A stretch of 64,000 nt of DNA from Bacillota bacterium (lineage in GTDB: Bacteria > Bacillota_E > JAJZYS01 > JAJYTV01). Made by a program: the position numbers and the translations under genes. The DNA lies in assembly GCA_021845645.1 (NCBI GenBank), contig JAJZVM010000017.1, positions 1-64,000 on the forward strand. Reading direction: 5' to 3'. Shown here in pieces: positions 15,834 through 25,012 of the stretch. Under the pieces are notes generated by a model, which saw only the letters and a list, made by a program, of their open reading frames with translations, ran no database searches and had not been told where the DNA came from. How positions within the stretch are numbered: the stretch's first letter is position 1; each line of letters begins with the position of its first letter.

Positions 15834-17226
15834 GCCGCAGCTCTCCTTCCCGCGCGCCTTCGGCCGGCTCGCCCACCGGCACCGGGTATTCGCCCGTGAA
15901 GCAGGCGAGACAGTGATCGGGGCGGCCTGTCCCGCGCAGAACCCCCTGCGCCGACAGGAACTTCAGGCTGTCCGCCCCGATCAGGGCCCTGAGTTCATCT
16001 TCCTGCGCCGCGAAGGCGATCAGCTCTTCGCGGTTCGACGTGTCGATGCCGTAGTGGCAGGGATGGAGGTAGCGGGGCGACGCGATGCGCACGTGCACCT
16101 CCGTCGCCCCGGCCTCGCGCAGGAGGCGCGTCAGATGGCGCATCGTCGTGCCCCGCACGAGCGAGTCGTCGATCAGGGCGACGCGGCGCCCGCGGACGAC
16201 CTCGGCCACCACCGTCAGCTTGCGCTGCACACCGCTCTCGCGGCTGTGCTGCGCGGGGTGGATGAAGGTGCGACCGACATACCGGTTCTTGACGAGGCCT
16301 AGCTCCTGCGGCAGTCCGAGTTCCGTCGCATAGCCCTCAGCCGCCGGCAGGCTGGAGTCCGGCACGCCGAGCACGACGTCCGCCGGGGCCGGCGCTTCGC
16401 GCGCCAGCTGCTGGCCCAGCCGCCGCCTCGCCTGATAGATGGACTCCCCGCCGCAGCGGGAATCGGGGCGGGCGAAGTAGATCAGCTCGAAGGCGCAGAG
16501 CTTCTCCTGCGCGGGATTGCCGGGCGTGAGCACCGTGACGCCGGCATGCGCATCCAGCTGCACCACCTCGCCCGGCTCCACCTCCCGCAGGAAGTCTGCG
16601 CCGATCGCCGTCAGGGCACAGGTCTCCGACGCGATGCAGGGCATGCCGTCCAGTTCCCCGAGCACGAGCGGCCGGATGCCATGGGGATCGCGCGCGCCGA
16701 GCACACCTGCGGGCGTCAGGACGGCGAAGGCGTAGCCGCCGCTGAGGCGGCCGAGCGCGTCCTGGAAGGCCTCCTCCAGGCTCATCGCCTGCGAGCGGGC
16801 CATCAGGTGCGCCACCACCTCGGTGTCGGTCGTGGTCTGGAAGATCGCCCCCTGCCGCTCGAGCCGGTCGCGGGCTTCGAGTGCGTCGACGAGGTTGCCG
16901 TTGTGCGCGAGCGCGAACGCCCCGAGGTGCGCGCGCACGTAGAGCGGCTGCGCGTTTTCCGGACGGGACGCCCCCGTCGTCGAGTAACGGACGTGCCCAA
17001 TGGCCGATCGGCCGCGCAGCCGCGCGATGTCGTCCGCCTGGAACACCTCGTGCACGAGACCCATGCCCTTGTGCAGCTGGATGCCGCCTTCGTCGAGCAC
17101 GGCGATGCCTGCGCTCTCCTGACCGCGGTGCTGCAGCGCGAAGAGCGCCTCGGCGGTGAGCGCCGCCGCGTCGGGCCGGCCGACGATGCCGAAGACGCCG
17201 CAGGCCTCTCTGAGTTCTCCCGTCAT
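15826..17226 (-). CDS. purF: Amidophosphoribosyltransferase
   Basis: A 466-residue glutamine PRPP amidotransferase, the committed purine step. The catalytic N-terminal Cys is residue 9 (LREACGVFGIVG), so an eight-residue propeptide must be removed, as in the Bacillus-type enzyme. The C-terminal HCLACFTGEYP supplies a CxxC pair, consistent with the Fe-S cluster of that type, and the PRTase motif is VALIDDSLVRGTTM. The ATG at 17226 overlaps the purL stop (ATGA). Confidence 0.97.
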   Translation of the reverse strand: MTGELREACGVFGIVGRPDAAALTAEALFALQHRGQESAGIAVLDEGGIQLHKGMGLVHEVFQADDIARLRGRSAIGHVRYSTTGASRPENAQPLYVRAHLGAFALAHNGNLVDALEARDRLERQGAIFQTTTDTEVVAHLMARSQAMSLEEAFQDALGRLSGGYAFAVLTPAGVLGARDPHGIRPLVLGELDGMPCIASETCALTAIGADFLREVEPGEVVQLDAHAGVTVLTPGNPAQEKLCAFELIYFARPDSRCGGESIYQARRRLGQQLAREAPAPADVVLGVPDSSLPAAEGYATELGLPQELGLVKNRYVGRTFIHPAQHSRESGVQRKLTVVAEVVRGRRVALIDDSLVRGTTMRHLTRLLREAGATEVHVRIASPRYLHPCHYGIDTSNREELIAFAAQEDELRALIGADSLKFLSAQGVLRGTGRPDHCLACFTGEYPVPVGEPAEGAREGELRHE

Positions 17227-19367
17227 TCGCCTTGCCTCCACGCGGCGCGCAGCTCGGCGCCGCCGTAAGAGAGCCTGCCCTCCGGCGTACGCAGCCTGAG
17301 GTCGCCGTCAGGCGTCGTCCGGCCGATCGCGCGGCACCTGATGCCGAGGCGCGCGGCGCGTGCCGCGAGCGCCTGCGGGTTCGGGGAGATGGCGACGAAC
17401 TGAGCGCTCGGCTCGCCGTAGAGGCTGAGGGCGTCGCCGCGCTCGACGTCTACGTCGAGTCCGAGACCCGTCTCGAGGACGATCTCCGCCATCGCGACCA
17501 GGAGTCCGCCATCCGCCACGTCATGCAGAAGCGCGACGTCCTCGCTCGCTCCTGCCTCGGCGATCATGGCCTGCATGCGCCGCAGGCCCTCGTAGTCGGG
17601 CGGCGCCGGTTCGGCCTCGCCGAGCCTCTTCATCTCCGCATAGACGCTGCCCGAGAGGTCCCGGGCGTCGTCGCCGAGCAGCAGCACCCCCGTCCCCGGG
17701 AGCGGCGGCTGCACGCCGATCGCCAGCTCCGGTTCCGCGATCAGGCCGATCATGCCGATCACCGGCGTCGGCACGATCGCGACGCCCCCGGCCTCGTTGT
17801 AGAGACTGACGTTGCCGCCGGTGACCGGCAGGCCCAGCTCCAGCGCAGCCCGCCGGATGCCGGCCACCACCGCCCGCAAGGCGGCCGCACCCTGAGGCTG
17901 CTCAGGGCTTTGCAGGTTGAGACAGTTGGTCAGCCCGATCGGCAGCGCGCCGCGCGCCATCACGTTGCGCGCCGCTTCGGCCACCGCGTGCTCTGCGCCG
18001 ATCTGCGGCGACAGGGCGCACAGGCGCGGGTTCTGATCGGTCGTCACCGCCACCCCCGGCGCGCCCGGTGCCGCGCGCAGCACCGCCGCGTCAAGGCCTG
18101 GTCGCGCGACGGTGCGCAGGCCGACGTCCTGGTCATAGGTGGCGTAGATCGGCGAGCGGTCGCAGAGGTCCCCCAGCCCAAGGAGCTGCAGGAGATCCTG
18201 CCGCGCGGCGGGCGGGGCCTCCTCCAGCCGACCGCCGGGTCTGGGCGGCATCCCTTCGGGGAGGCGGCGCAGCGGCGCCTCGGCATAGATCGCGGTCTCA
18301 AGCTCCGAGAGGCACTCCCCCTGGTAGAGAAAGCGCATGGTGGCCTTTGCCGTGATGCGCCCGACGGCGGCTGCCTCGATGCCGTAGCGTCTCGCTACCG
18401 CCTGCGCGGTGGCCACATGCTCGGGCCGCAGGCAGAGGAGCATGCGCTCCTGGCTCTCGGACAGCAGGATCTCCTGCGGCAGGAGGTCCGGCGCCCGCAG
18501 CACGACCTTGCCGAGCTCGATCTCGGCCCCGACGCCCCCCTGGGCGCACATCTCGATCGCGGCGCCCGCGAGGCCGCCTGCGCCGAGGTCCTGGATCGCC
18601 ACCACGGGCACGTCCCGCAGGATCTCCAGGGTGGCCTCGATCAGGAGCTTGCCGAAAAAGGGGTCACCGACCTGCACGCGCGGGCGGTCCTGCGCGGCAT
18701 CCGCCTGCAGCTCCACGGACGCGAAGGCCGCGCCGCCGATGCCGTCACGGCCGGTCGACGCGCCAAGCAGCAGGAATGCGTTGCCCTCGCCCGAGGCGGC
18801 GGCGCCTCGCATCTCCTCGTGGCGCAGGAATCCGACGCACATCGCGTTCACGAGCGGGTTGCGCTGGTAGCTCGGGTGGTAGTAGACGTCGCCGCCCACG
18901 GTCGGCACGCCGACGCAGTTGCCGTAGTGCCCGACGCCGGCGACGACACCGCGCGCCAGAAACGCGCTGCGCGGGTCGTCCGGCGGGCCGAAGCGCAGGG
19001 AGTCGAGGAAGGCGGCGGGACGCGCGCCCATGGCGAGCACGTCGCGCATGATGCCGCCAAGTCCCGTGGCGGCGCCCTGCAGCGGCTCGACGGCGGACGG
19101 GTGGTTGTGCGACTCGATCTTGGCGGCGCACGCCCAGCCGCCGCCGATGTCCAGGACACCGGCGCTCGCGCCCGGACCTGCGAGCACGTGGGTCCCGTCC
19201 TTGGGCAGCGTGCGCAGGAGTTCCTTGGAGTGCTTGTAGGCGCAGTGCTCCGACCACTGTACACCGAGAATCGCCCACTCGAGCGCGGTGAGATCACGGC
19301 CCGCCCTGCTGCGGGCAAGCGATGCCTCCTCTTGCGTGAGTCCCGCCACCTGCGCGTCTTGAGGCAT
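17223..19367 (-). CDS. purL: Phosphoribosylformylglycinamidine synthase subunit PurL (small type)
   Basis: A 714-residue catalytic subunit of FGAM synthetase, which works with PurQ and PurS. Small-type landmarks are ILGVQWSEHCAYKHSK, KIESHNHPSAVEP, GGIMRDVLAMGARP, the DLGAGGLAGAAIEM block and a repeat of the AIRS-like fold in the second half (TGGNVSLYNE). The ATG at 19367 overlaps the purQ TGA by one base. The frame stays open upstream through purQ, but that stretch is antiparallel-frame noise. It lacks the fused amidotransferase of the large type. Confidence 0.97.
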   Translation of the reverse strand: MPQDAQVAGLTQEEASLARSRAGRDLTALEWAILGVQWSEHCAYKHSKELLRTLPKDGTHVLAGPGASAGVLDIGGGWACAAKIESHNHPSAVEPLQGAATGLGGIMRDVLAMGARPAAFLDSLRFGPPDDPRSAFLARGVVAGVGHYGNCVGVPTVGGDVYYHPSYQRNPLVNAMCVGFLRHEEMRGAAASGEGNAFLLLGASTGRDGIGGAAFASVELQADAAQDRPRVQVGDPFFGKLLIEATLEILRDVPVVAIQDLGAGGLAGAAIEMCAQGGVGAEIELGKVVLRAPDLLPQEILLSESQERMLLCLRPEHVATAQAVARRYGIEAAAVGRITAKATMRFLYQGECLSELETAIYAEAPLRRLPEGMPPRPGGRLEEAPPAARQDLLQLLGLGDLCDRSPIYATYDQDVGLRTVARPGLDAAVLRAAPGAPGVAVTTDQNPRLCALSPQIGAEHAVAEAARNVMARGALPIGLTNCLNLQSPEQPQGAAALRAVVAGIRRAALELGLPVTGGNVSLYNEAGGVAIVPTPVIGMIGLIAEPELAIGVQPPLPGTGVLLLGDDARDLSGSVYAEMKRLGEAEPAPPDYEGLRRMQAMIAEAGASEDVALLHDVADGGLLVAMAEIVLETGLGLDVDVERGDALSLYGEPSAQFVAISPNPQALAARAARLGIRCRAIGRTTPDGDLRLRTPEGRLSYGGAELRAAWRQGE

Positions 19368-20074
19368 CAGAGCTTCCCTCCCTGCACCAAGGGACCTAGT
19401 GCCGCCGCAAGGATGCGCAGGCCGTCCGTCCGCCCGATCGCCGGCCAGGCCGCCCGCTCGGGGTGCGGCATCATGCCGAGCACGCGCCCTTCCTCGGCCA
19501 GGACGCCGGCGACGCCCGCGTACGATCCGTTCGGGTTGTGCCTGTCGCCGCTCTCGCCGCGTGGGCCGCAGTAGGTGAAGGCGATGCGGCCCTCGTCCTT
19601 GAGCCGCAGGTAATCGTCGGGACTCAGGCGGTAGTTGCCCTCCTGGTGCGCGATCGGGAGGCGCAGCACCTCTCCGGCGGCAAAGCCCTGCAGGAACGGC
19701 GAGCGTCCCTGCTCGACGCGCAGGTGGACGTCGCGGCACACGAAGTGCTGTACGGTGTTCGCCTGGAAGGCGCCGGGCAGGATGCCTGCCTCGACAAGCA
19801 CCTGGAAGCCGTTGCAGATGCCGAGCACGAGTCCCTGGCGGGCGATGAGGCGCCTCAGTTCCCCGATGGCCGGCGAGCGCGCGGCCAGTGCCCCGGCTCT
19901 GAGGTAGTCGCCATGGGCAAAGCCCCCCGGCAGGACACAGAAGTCGCTGTCGGAGAGATCCGCGCCGTCGTGCCACTGCCGCCGCACCTGCCAGCCGGGC
20001 AGGGCCTCCCTGAGCGCTATCTCGGTGTCGACGTCACAGTTCGAGCCGGGAAAGACCAGGATGTCTGCATTCAT
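19367..20074 (-). CDS. purQ: Phosphoribosylformylglycinamidine synthase subunit PurQ
   Basis: A 235-residue class I glutamine amidotransferase supplying ammonia to PurL. The nucleophile Cys is in LVLGICNGFQVL, the catalytic His and Glu in MMPHPERA, and the N-terminus ILVFPGSNCDVDTE is typical. The ATG overlaps the purS stop as ATGA. Confidence 0.97.
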   Translation of the reverse strand: MNADILVFPGSNCDVDTEIALREALPGWQVRRQWHDGADLSDSDFCVLPGGFAHGDYLRAGALAARSPAIGELRRLIARQGLVLGICNGFQVLVEAGILPGAFQANTVQHFVCRDVHLRVEQGRSPFLQGFAAGEVLRLPIAHQEGNYRLSPDDYLRLKDEGRIAFTYCGPRGESGDRHNPNGSYAGVAGVLAEEGRVLGMMPHPERAAWPAIGRTDGLRILAAALGPLVQGGKL

Positions 20075-20322
20075 CGCGGCGAGATCTCCAGCGCGAAGTC
20101 TTCCAGCACCGGGTTGACGAGGAGCTCTGCGGCCATCCGCCGCACCGCCTCCTCGGCGGCGTCGCGCGAGGAAGCCTCCAGCGTGAGTTCGAGCAGCTTG
20201 CCGACCGCCACGTCGCGAGCCGAAAACCCGAGATCCCGGAGCGCGTGGCCGACCGCCTGGCCGGCAGGGTCCAGCACGCCCGGCCTCAGGCGAACCTGCA
20301 GCTGTGCGCGAAATTCAGGCAT
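20071..20322 (-). CDS. purS: Phosphoribosylformylglycinamidine synthase subunit PurS
   Basis: An 83-residue PurS, the small structural subunit bridging PurL and PurQ. It shows VRLRPGVLDPAGQAVGHAL, GKLLELTLEAS and the terminal LLVNPVLEDFALE. The ATG at 20322 starts inside the last eight bases of purC. An ATG farther upstream would double the leader inside purC and has no family match. Confidence 0.95.
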   Translation of the reverse strand: MPEFRAQLQVRLRPGVLDPAGQAVGHALRDLGFSARDVAVGKLLELTLEASSRDAAEEAVRRMAAELLVNPVLEDFALEISPR

Positions 20323-21028
20323 GCGCGGCCACCAGGCGGCGCAGGACTTCCTGGTAGGCCTCCTCGACACCGCCGAGGTCCTGGCGGAAGCGGTCCTTGT
20401 CGAGCTTTTGGCGCGTCTCGCGGTCCCAGAGACGGCAGGTGTCAGGGGTCACCTCGTCTCCCAGCACGATCTGCCCGCCGCGGCGGCCGAATTCGAGCTT
20501 GAAGTCCACCAGGATCAGATCGCCGGCCGCGAAGTAGCTCTGCAGGAGCTCATTGACACGCCTGCCGAGGGATTTCACCTGCGCGAGCTCTTCCGGTGTG
20601 GCCAGGCCCAGCGCCAAGGCGTGGTCGTCGTTGATCAGCGGGTCGCCGAGTTCGTCGTCCTTGAGGTAGATCTCCACGATGGCCTGAGGGAAGGTGCGTC
20701 CTTCTTCGATGCCCAGCCGCTTCACGAGCGACCCGGCAGCCACGTTGCGCATGACGACCTCGAGCTTCAGCATCTCGAGGCCGTCGACCAGCAGCACGCG
20801 CTCGCCCACCTGCCCGCGCAGGTGCGTCGGGACGCCCTGGCTCTCGAGGTGCTGGAACACCCGCCGCGTCACTTCCGCGTTGACGACGCCCTTGTCGCCG
20901 ATGGTGCCGCGCTTGAGCCCGTTCTGCGCCGTCGCGTCATCCTTGAACTCCATCCAGAAGACGCCGGCCTCGTCGGTGCGGTAGATGCGCTTGGCCTTGC
21001 CCTCGTACACGAACTCGCCCTTCATCAT
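20315..21028 (-). CDS. purC: SAICAR synthase
   Basis: A 237-residue SAICAR synthetase that joins CAIR and aspartate using ATP. Landmarks are VYEGKAKRIYRTD, the FKDDATAQNGLK metal/phosphate loop, EVVMRNVAAGS, LVDFKLEFGR and GDEVTPDTCRLWD. Tandem ATG codons at 21028 and 21025 follow GGGGAGG; the first overlaps the purB stop. Confidence 0.97.
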   Translation of the reverse strand: MMKGEFVYEGKAKRIYRTDEAGVFWMEFKDDATAQNGLKRGTIGDKGVVNAEVTRRVFQHLESQGVPTHLRGQVGERVLLVDGLEMLKLEVVMRNVAAGSLVKRLGIEEGRTFPQAIVEIYLKDDELGDPLINDDHALALGLATPEELAQVKSLGRRVNELLQSYFAAGDLILVDFKLEFGRRGGQIVLGDEVTPDTCRLWDRETRQKLDKDRFRQDLGGVEEAYQEVLRRLVAAHA

Positions 21029-22335
21029 GACAACGCCTCCCCTTGGATGCCTGCGCGCTTCAGGATCTCGTCCACATGCCCCAGGTAGCCGCGCACGTCG
21101 AAGAGGGACCGCAGCTCCTCCGCGGGAATGCGTTCCGTCACCCGCGGGTCGGAGAGGAGCGCACCCTGGAAGTCCCCGCCTGCCGCGAGAGCAGCCATCG
21201 CATGGCTCTGCACGATGGCGTAGGCATCCTCGCGGCTCAGGCCCGTCTCCACGAGCCGCAGCAGGACGCGCTGCGAGAACACGAGGCCGCCGCTGCGCCA
21301 GATGTTGCGCTCCATGCTCTGGCGGTCGATCTTCATGCCGCCGACGAGCCATGTCATGTCGCGCAGCAGGAAGTCGGCGAGCAGCGCGGCGTCCGGAAGC
21401 GCCACGCGCTCGACCGACGAGTGCGAGATGTCCCGCTCGTGCCAGAGGGCGACATCCTCGAGCCCCGCGACGAGGTAGCCGCGCAGGAGGCGGGCAAGGC
21501 CGCAGATGCGCTCCGCCACCACAGGGTTGCGCTTGTGCGGCATGGCGGAACTGCCCTTCTGCCCTGCGGCGAAGGGCTCCTCGAGCTCACGGACCTCGCT
21601 GCGCTGCAGCGACCGCACCTCCGTGGCGATCTTCTCGAGAGTCGCGCCGAGCACCGCGAGGCTAAAGAGCCACTCCGCGTGCCGGTCGCGCTGCACGATC
21701 TGCGTCGGCACCGTCTCCGGGGCGAGGCCGAGCCTTGCGAGAGCGCGCTCCTCGATCTCTGGCGGGAGTTCGGCGTAGGTGCCCACCGCGCCGGCGATCT
21801 TGCCGACGGCCACGGCGCCGCGCGCCCGCGCGAGACGCTCGCGGTCGCGGCCGAGCTCCGCGTGCCAGAGCGCCAGCTTGAGGCCGAAACTCGTCGGCTC
21901 GGCATGGATGCCGTGGGTGCGCCCGATCACCGGGGTCCGGCGCTCTTCCCATGCGCGCCGCGCCAGCACCGCCTGCAGCGCGTCGATGTCCGCGAGCAAG
22001 ACGTCGCTCGCGTCGCGCAGCGCGATGCCCCAGGCGGTATCGACGACGTCCGAGGAGGTGAGCCCGTAGTGCAGGTAGCGCGCCGCCGGACCGACGCTCT
22101 CCGCCACCGCCTGGGTGAAGGCCACCACGTCGTGCCGCACCGTCGCCTCGATGGCGAGGATGCGGTCCACGTCGACGACGGAGCGGCTCCTTATCTCCTC
22201 CACCGCCTCTTGCGGCACCGTGCCTGCCTCGGCGAGCGCGTCGAGGACGGCGATCTCCACCTCGAGCCAGCGCCGGTACTGGGCTTCGAGGCTGAACGCG
22301 TCGGCGAACTCCTTGCGCGCGTAGCGCTCGATCAT
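21025..22335 (-). CDS. purB: Adenylosuccinate lyase
   Basis: A 436-residue fumarase/aspartase superfamily enzyme acting on SAICAR and adenylosuccinate. The catalytic His segment is RTHGIHAEPTSFG, and the signature flexible loop with the catalytic Ser is GSSAMPHKRNP. HYGLTSSDVVDTA is typical. The ATG overlaps the purE stop (ATGA). Confidence 0.97.
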   Translation of the reverse strand: MIERYARKEFADAFSLEAQYRRWLEVEIAVLDALAEAGTVPQEAVEEIRSRSVVDVDRILAIEATVRHDVVAFTQAVAESVGPAARYLHYGLTSSDVVDTAWGIALRDASDVLLADIDALQAVLARRAWEERRTPVIGRTHGIHAEPTSFGLKLALWHAELGRDRERLARARGAVAVGKIAGAVGTYAELPPEIEERALARLGLAPETVPTQIVQRDRHAEWLFSLAVLGATLEKIATEVRSLQRSEVRELEEPFAAGQKGSSAMPHKRNPVVAERICGLARLLRGYLVAGLEDVALWHERDISHSSVERVALPDAALLADFLLRDMTWLVGGMKIDRQSMERNIWRSGGLVFSQRVLLRLVETGLSREDAYAIVQSHAMAALAAGGDFQGALLSDPRVTERIPAEELRSLFDVRGYLGHVDEILKRAGIQGEALS

Positions 22336-22850
22336 CGCGTCGCCTCCAGGTAGCCCTGCGGCCCAAGCTCCTGCAAGCGGCGGTCGCGCGCCTGCAGCTG
22401 TAGCCGCTGGGCCTCGCGCACCCTCGCCAGCCTCTGGCCGAGATCCTGGTCCTGCAGGGCCAGGATCTCGGCCGCCAGATAGGCGGCATTGTCAGCGCGG
22501 TCGATGCCGACCGTGGCGACGGGCATGCCCTTCGGCATCTGGACGGTACTGTAGAGCGCGTCGACGCCCGACAGAGCGGAACCGGCGAGCGGCACGCCGA
22601 TCACCGGCAACTGGGTACGCGCAGCGACCGCACCGGCCAGGTGCGCCGCCATCCCCGCGGCGGCGACGATGACCTGGATGCCGCGGCCCGGCGCCTGTGC
22701 CGCAAGTCCTGCTACGCGCTCCGGGTCGCGGTGCGCCGACGCAAACGCCATTTCGAAGGGGACTTCAAGCTCTTCGAACACCGACACGAGACCTTGCACG
22801 CGCGGCAGATCCGAATCGCTGCCGAGCAGGACCAGCACCAACGGCTGCAT
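22332..22850 (-). CDS. purE: PurE, carboxyaminoimidazole ribonucleotide mutase or AIR carboxylase
   Basis: A 172-residue PurE, the first gene of the operon. GSDSDLPRVQG, the SAHRDPERV segment (usually SAHRTP) and AAGMAAHLAG line the CAIR site. Bacterial class I PurE needs N5-CAIR made by PurK, yet no purK lies next to it or elsewhere in this window. Either purK is elsewhere or this enzyme acts as a class II AIR carboxylase. GGAGGG lies six bases before the ATG. The PurBox pair is 50-93 bp upstream. Confidence 0.94.
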   Translation of the reverse strand: MQPLVLVLLGSDSDLPRVQGLVSVFEELEVPFEMAFASAHRDPERVAGLAAQAPGRGIQVIVAAAGMAAHLAGAVAARTQLPVIGVPLAGSALSGVDALYSTVQMPKGMPVATVGIDRADNAAYLAAEILALQDQDLGQRLARVREAQRLQLQARDRRLQELGPQGYLEATR

Positions 22851-22899
22851 CGAGATCCCTCCACGTCCAGACTACCGCGGGGCGACGGCACGGTCAACG

Positions 22900-22943
22900 A
22901 AAACCGAACATTCTTAATCCTATCCCCTTTTTCGTTCGGATTA
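22900..22943. promoter_or_regulatory. Paired PurBox operator (PurR site) for the purine operon
   Basis: AAAACCGAACATT at 22900-22912 matches the Firmicutes PurBox consensus AWWWCCGAACWWT at every position. On the other strand TAATCCGAACGAA at 22931-22943 matches at most positions. The central CGAA of one and TTCG of the other start exactly 30 bases apart (22905 and 22935) in inverted orientation, the arrangement that binds PurR and responds to PRPP in Bacillus. The purE start is 50 bases away. The divergent DUF6125 gene begins about 100 bases on the other side and could also be affected. purR itself is not in the window. Confidence 0.85.
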
Positions 22944-23040
22944 TGTTGGCAGCCGCGCTCTAGGTCCACTTGCACCTCGGCCTGGCCCGACGGAAGGAGT
23001 ACTCTTGCTCTCAGTGTCTCGACTCGGGGAGGAGAGCAGC

Positions 23041-23577
23041 GTGGCGCAGCAGGACACCATCCAGGACATCGCTTCTCTGACAAGAGAGCAGTTGCAGGAG
23101 CTCCTGTCCGACATGGCCAAGCGCTGGCTGGCGCATGATGGTTTATGGTTCCAGGCGGTGGAGCGCGGGCACGGCATGGAGGAGGCGATCCGCCTCGATG
23201 CGGTGGCCTGGCACGGCATGACGCGCAACGAGGCGCAGCGCATCCTGCGCTTCCTCGGCGCCGACAGCGGCGGCGGCCTCGATCTCCTGGAGCGCGCCCT
23301 GCGCTTCCGTCTCTATGCTCTCCTGAACGAGCAGGAAGCGGAGCGCGAAAGCGACGAGAGCCTCGTGTTCCGCATGCGCACCTGCCGCGTGCAGGAGGCC
23401 CGCAGGCGCAAGGGCCTGCCGGACTTCCCCTGCAAGCCGGTCGGCATCGTCGAGTACAGCGGTTTCGCGGAGACCATCGACCCCCGCATCAAGACAGAGG
23501 TCATCGCCTGCCCTCCCGATGCCCAGGAGAGGGACTACGCCTGTGCCTGGCGCTTCACGCTGGCCAAAGAGTCCTGA
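23041..23577 (+). CDS. DUF6125 family protein
   Basis: A 178-residue protein of unknown function that I match to DUF6125 from its pattern: LTREQLQELLSDM, then HDGLWFQAVE, and the Cys-rich C-terminal half TCRVQEARRRKGLPDFPCKP, IDPRIKTEVIACPPD and ACAWRFTL. The conserved cysteines suggest a metal or redox site. The GTG at 23041 follows GGGGAGGAG at six bases; a TTG at 23005 behind AAGGAG is an equally legal start that adds 12 residues. It is divergent from purE across the PurBox region. Confidence 0.75.
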   Translation: MAQQDTIQDIASLTREQLQELLSDMAKRWLAHDGLWFQAVERGHGMEEAIRLDAVAWHGMTRNEAQRILRFLGADSGGGLDLLERALRFRLYALLNEQEAERESDESLVFRMRTCRVQEARRRKGLPDFPCKPVGIVEYSGFAETIDPRIKTEVIACPPDAQERDYACAWRFTLAKES

Positions 23578-23627
23578 AAGGCTGAATGCCGGCTGCAAGC
23601 CGCGTTCCGGCCACGCTGCCCCGCTTC

Positions 23628-24983
23628 TCAGGCGAGCGGCGGCGTATCCAGCAGCAGCTGCAGCGTTGGCGCGGCGCCCGCAAGGCGCGCGCCAACGGCG
23701 TTGAGATCCCTTACCAGCGCGTCGGGACGGTGCAGGGCCATGTAGGCCTCGCGGCAGCCGATCAAGGCTGCCGCGGCCTGTTCGGTCTCGCCGCTCAGGG
23801 CAAGGGCGAGTGCCTGGCGCGACTGCAGTGCGGCAAGTCGGTGCCAGTCGCCGGCGCTATGCGCGTGCGCGATGCAGCGCGCGGCGACGCGAGCGGCCTC
23901 CTCTCCCGCACCCCGCGCCAGGCGCGCCTCCAGCAGCGCGTGGCAGAGTGTGACGCAGGTCTCGTGGTCGCGCACGGCTTCCGCCGCCTGCAGGCAGTCC
24001 TCGACCCCCTGCTCCCACTGGCCCTGCTCGACGTCTTGCGCCAGGGCTGCGAGCGCCCGCAGCCGCAGCGCGAGCCCCCTGTCGTCGAGTCCCTCGATGA
24101 GGGCTGCCGCCGCCTCGAGCTCGGATCGGGCCTGCTGCGCCTTGCCCTCCAGGCACATGGTCTCGGCCAGGAGCAGCCTTGCGTCGGCCTCCTCGCAACC
24201 GTCGCCATGTTGACGTCCAAGAGCGATCGCCTGGCGCAGGCGCTGCGCCGCTTCCTGCGTCAGGCCGCCATGCAGCAGCATGCGGCTCAATCCGATCAAG
24301 GCCTGCGTGTGGCCGACATCCCGGCGCGGGGTACGCCTGAGAACCTGCTCGAAGCAGCTGCGGGCGCGCTCGAGGTCGCCGCGGTCGCGGTGGGCCAGGG
24401 CCGCCGCGAGGTAGCACTGCCCGAAGAGGCGCGAGGGCCCGGCACTGCCGAGAGCCTCGAACGCCTCTGCCACCGCCTCCAGTGCCGCGCCCGCCCGTCC
24501 GGCACGGCGCAGCGCGTCGGCGTACCGCAGCAGCGACTGGCCCCGCAGGGCAGGATCGTCGACCACGGCGGCGAGCCGCGTCGCCTGTTCGAGCATCCCG
24601 ATCTCGCTCTCGTTCTCGCCGTGACGGCCAAGACGCTCGGCGGCGTCCCACAGGCGCACCACGTCCTCCGACCGGTTGCCCGTCTCGATTTCGGGTGCCA
24701 GCCGCTCGACCGATGTGCCGAGGCGCGTGGCGATGACCGAGAGCAGCGCGAGCGACGGCGCGAGGCGACCGCTCTCGATCTGACTGATGTAGCCCTTGGA
24801 GAACGGCTTGCCCAGCTCCGCCTGGGTCCAGCCGGCTTCCAGTCGCAGCGCGCGCACGCGTGCGCCGATCGAGGCGAACGCCTGGGGCGGGAGCACGCCC
24901 GCCCCAGGCGTACCGCCCGCTTCACCGCCTGCATCCGCGGTCGGCACCCGGATCCGGTGCAAGTCCAGTGTCGGGAACCGCAT
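23628..24983 (-). CDS. XRE family regulator with TPR-like C-terminus
   Basis: A 451-residue protein with an XRE helix-turn-helix at about residues 38-92 (IGARVRALRLEAGWTQAEL ... FSKGYISQIESGRLAPS) followed by about 350 residues of alanine-rich helical repeats resembling TPRs (for example RSCFEQVLRRTPRRDVGHTQ). This layout is that of Rgg/PlcR-like peptide-responsive or stress regulators in Bacillota, but no signal peptide gene is visible nearby. The ATG at 24983 is preferred because an AT-rich promoter-like stretch lies just upstream; an in-frame ATG at 25046 would add 21 residues. Confidence 0.85.
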   Translation of the reverse strand: MRFPTLDLHRIRVPTADAGGEAGGTPGAGVLPPQAFASIGARVRALRLEAGWTQAELGKPFSKGYISQIESGRLAPSLALLSVIATRLGTSVERLAPEIETGNRSEDVVRLWDAAERLGRHGENESEIGMLEQATRLAAVVDDPALRGQSLLRYADALRRAGRAGAALEAVAEAFEALGSAGPSRLFGQCYLAAALAHRDRGDLERARSCFEQVLRRTPRRDVGHTQALIGLSRMLLHGGLTQEAAQRLRQAIALGRQHGDGCEEADARLLLAETMCLEGKAQQARSELEAAAALIEGLDDRGLALRLRALAALAQDVEQGQWEQGVEDCLQAAEAVRDHETCVTLCHALLEARLARGAGEEAARVAARCIAHAHSAGDWHRLAALQSRQALALALSGETEQAAAALIGCREAYMALHRPDALVRDLNAVGARLAGAAPTLQLLLDTPPLA

Positions 24984-25012
24984 GCGCTGCGCCCGCCTTC
25001 CTAGCAGCGATA

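Noticed and set aside
17223..19976. A 917-codon purL
   Set aside because: The frame is open upstream through purQ, but PurL homology begins at the ATG at 19367 that overlaps the purQ stop.
22851..22990. Guanine-type purine riboswitch before purE
   Set aside because: The leader is short and lacks the conserved purine aptamer core; the PurBox pair explains regulation.
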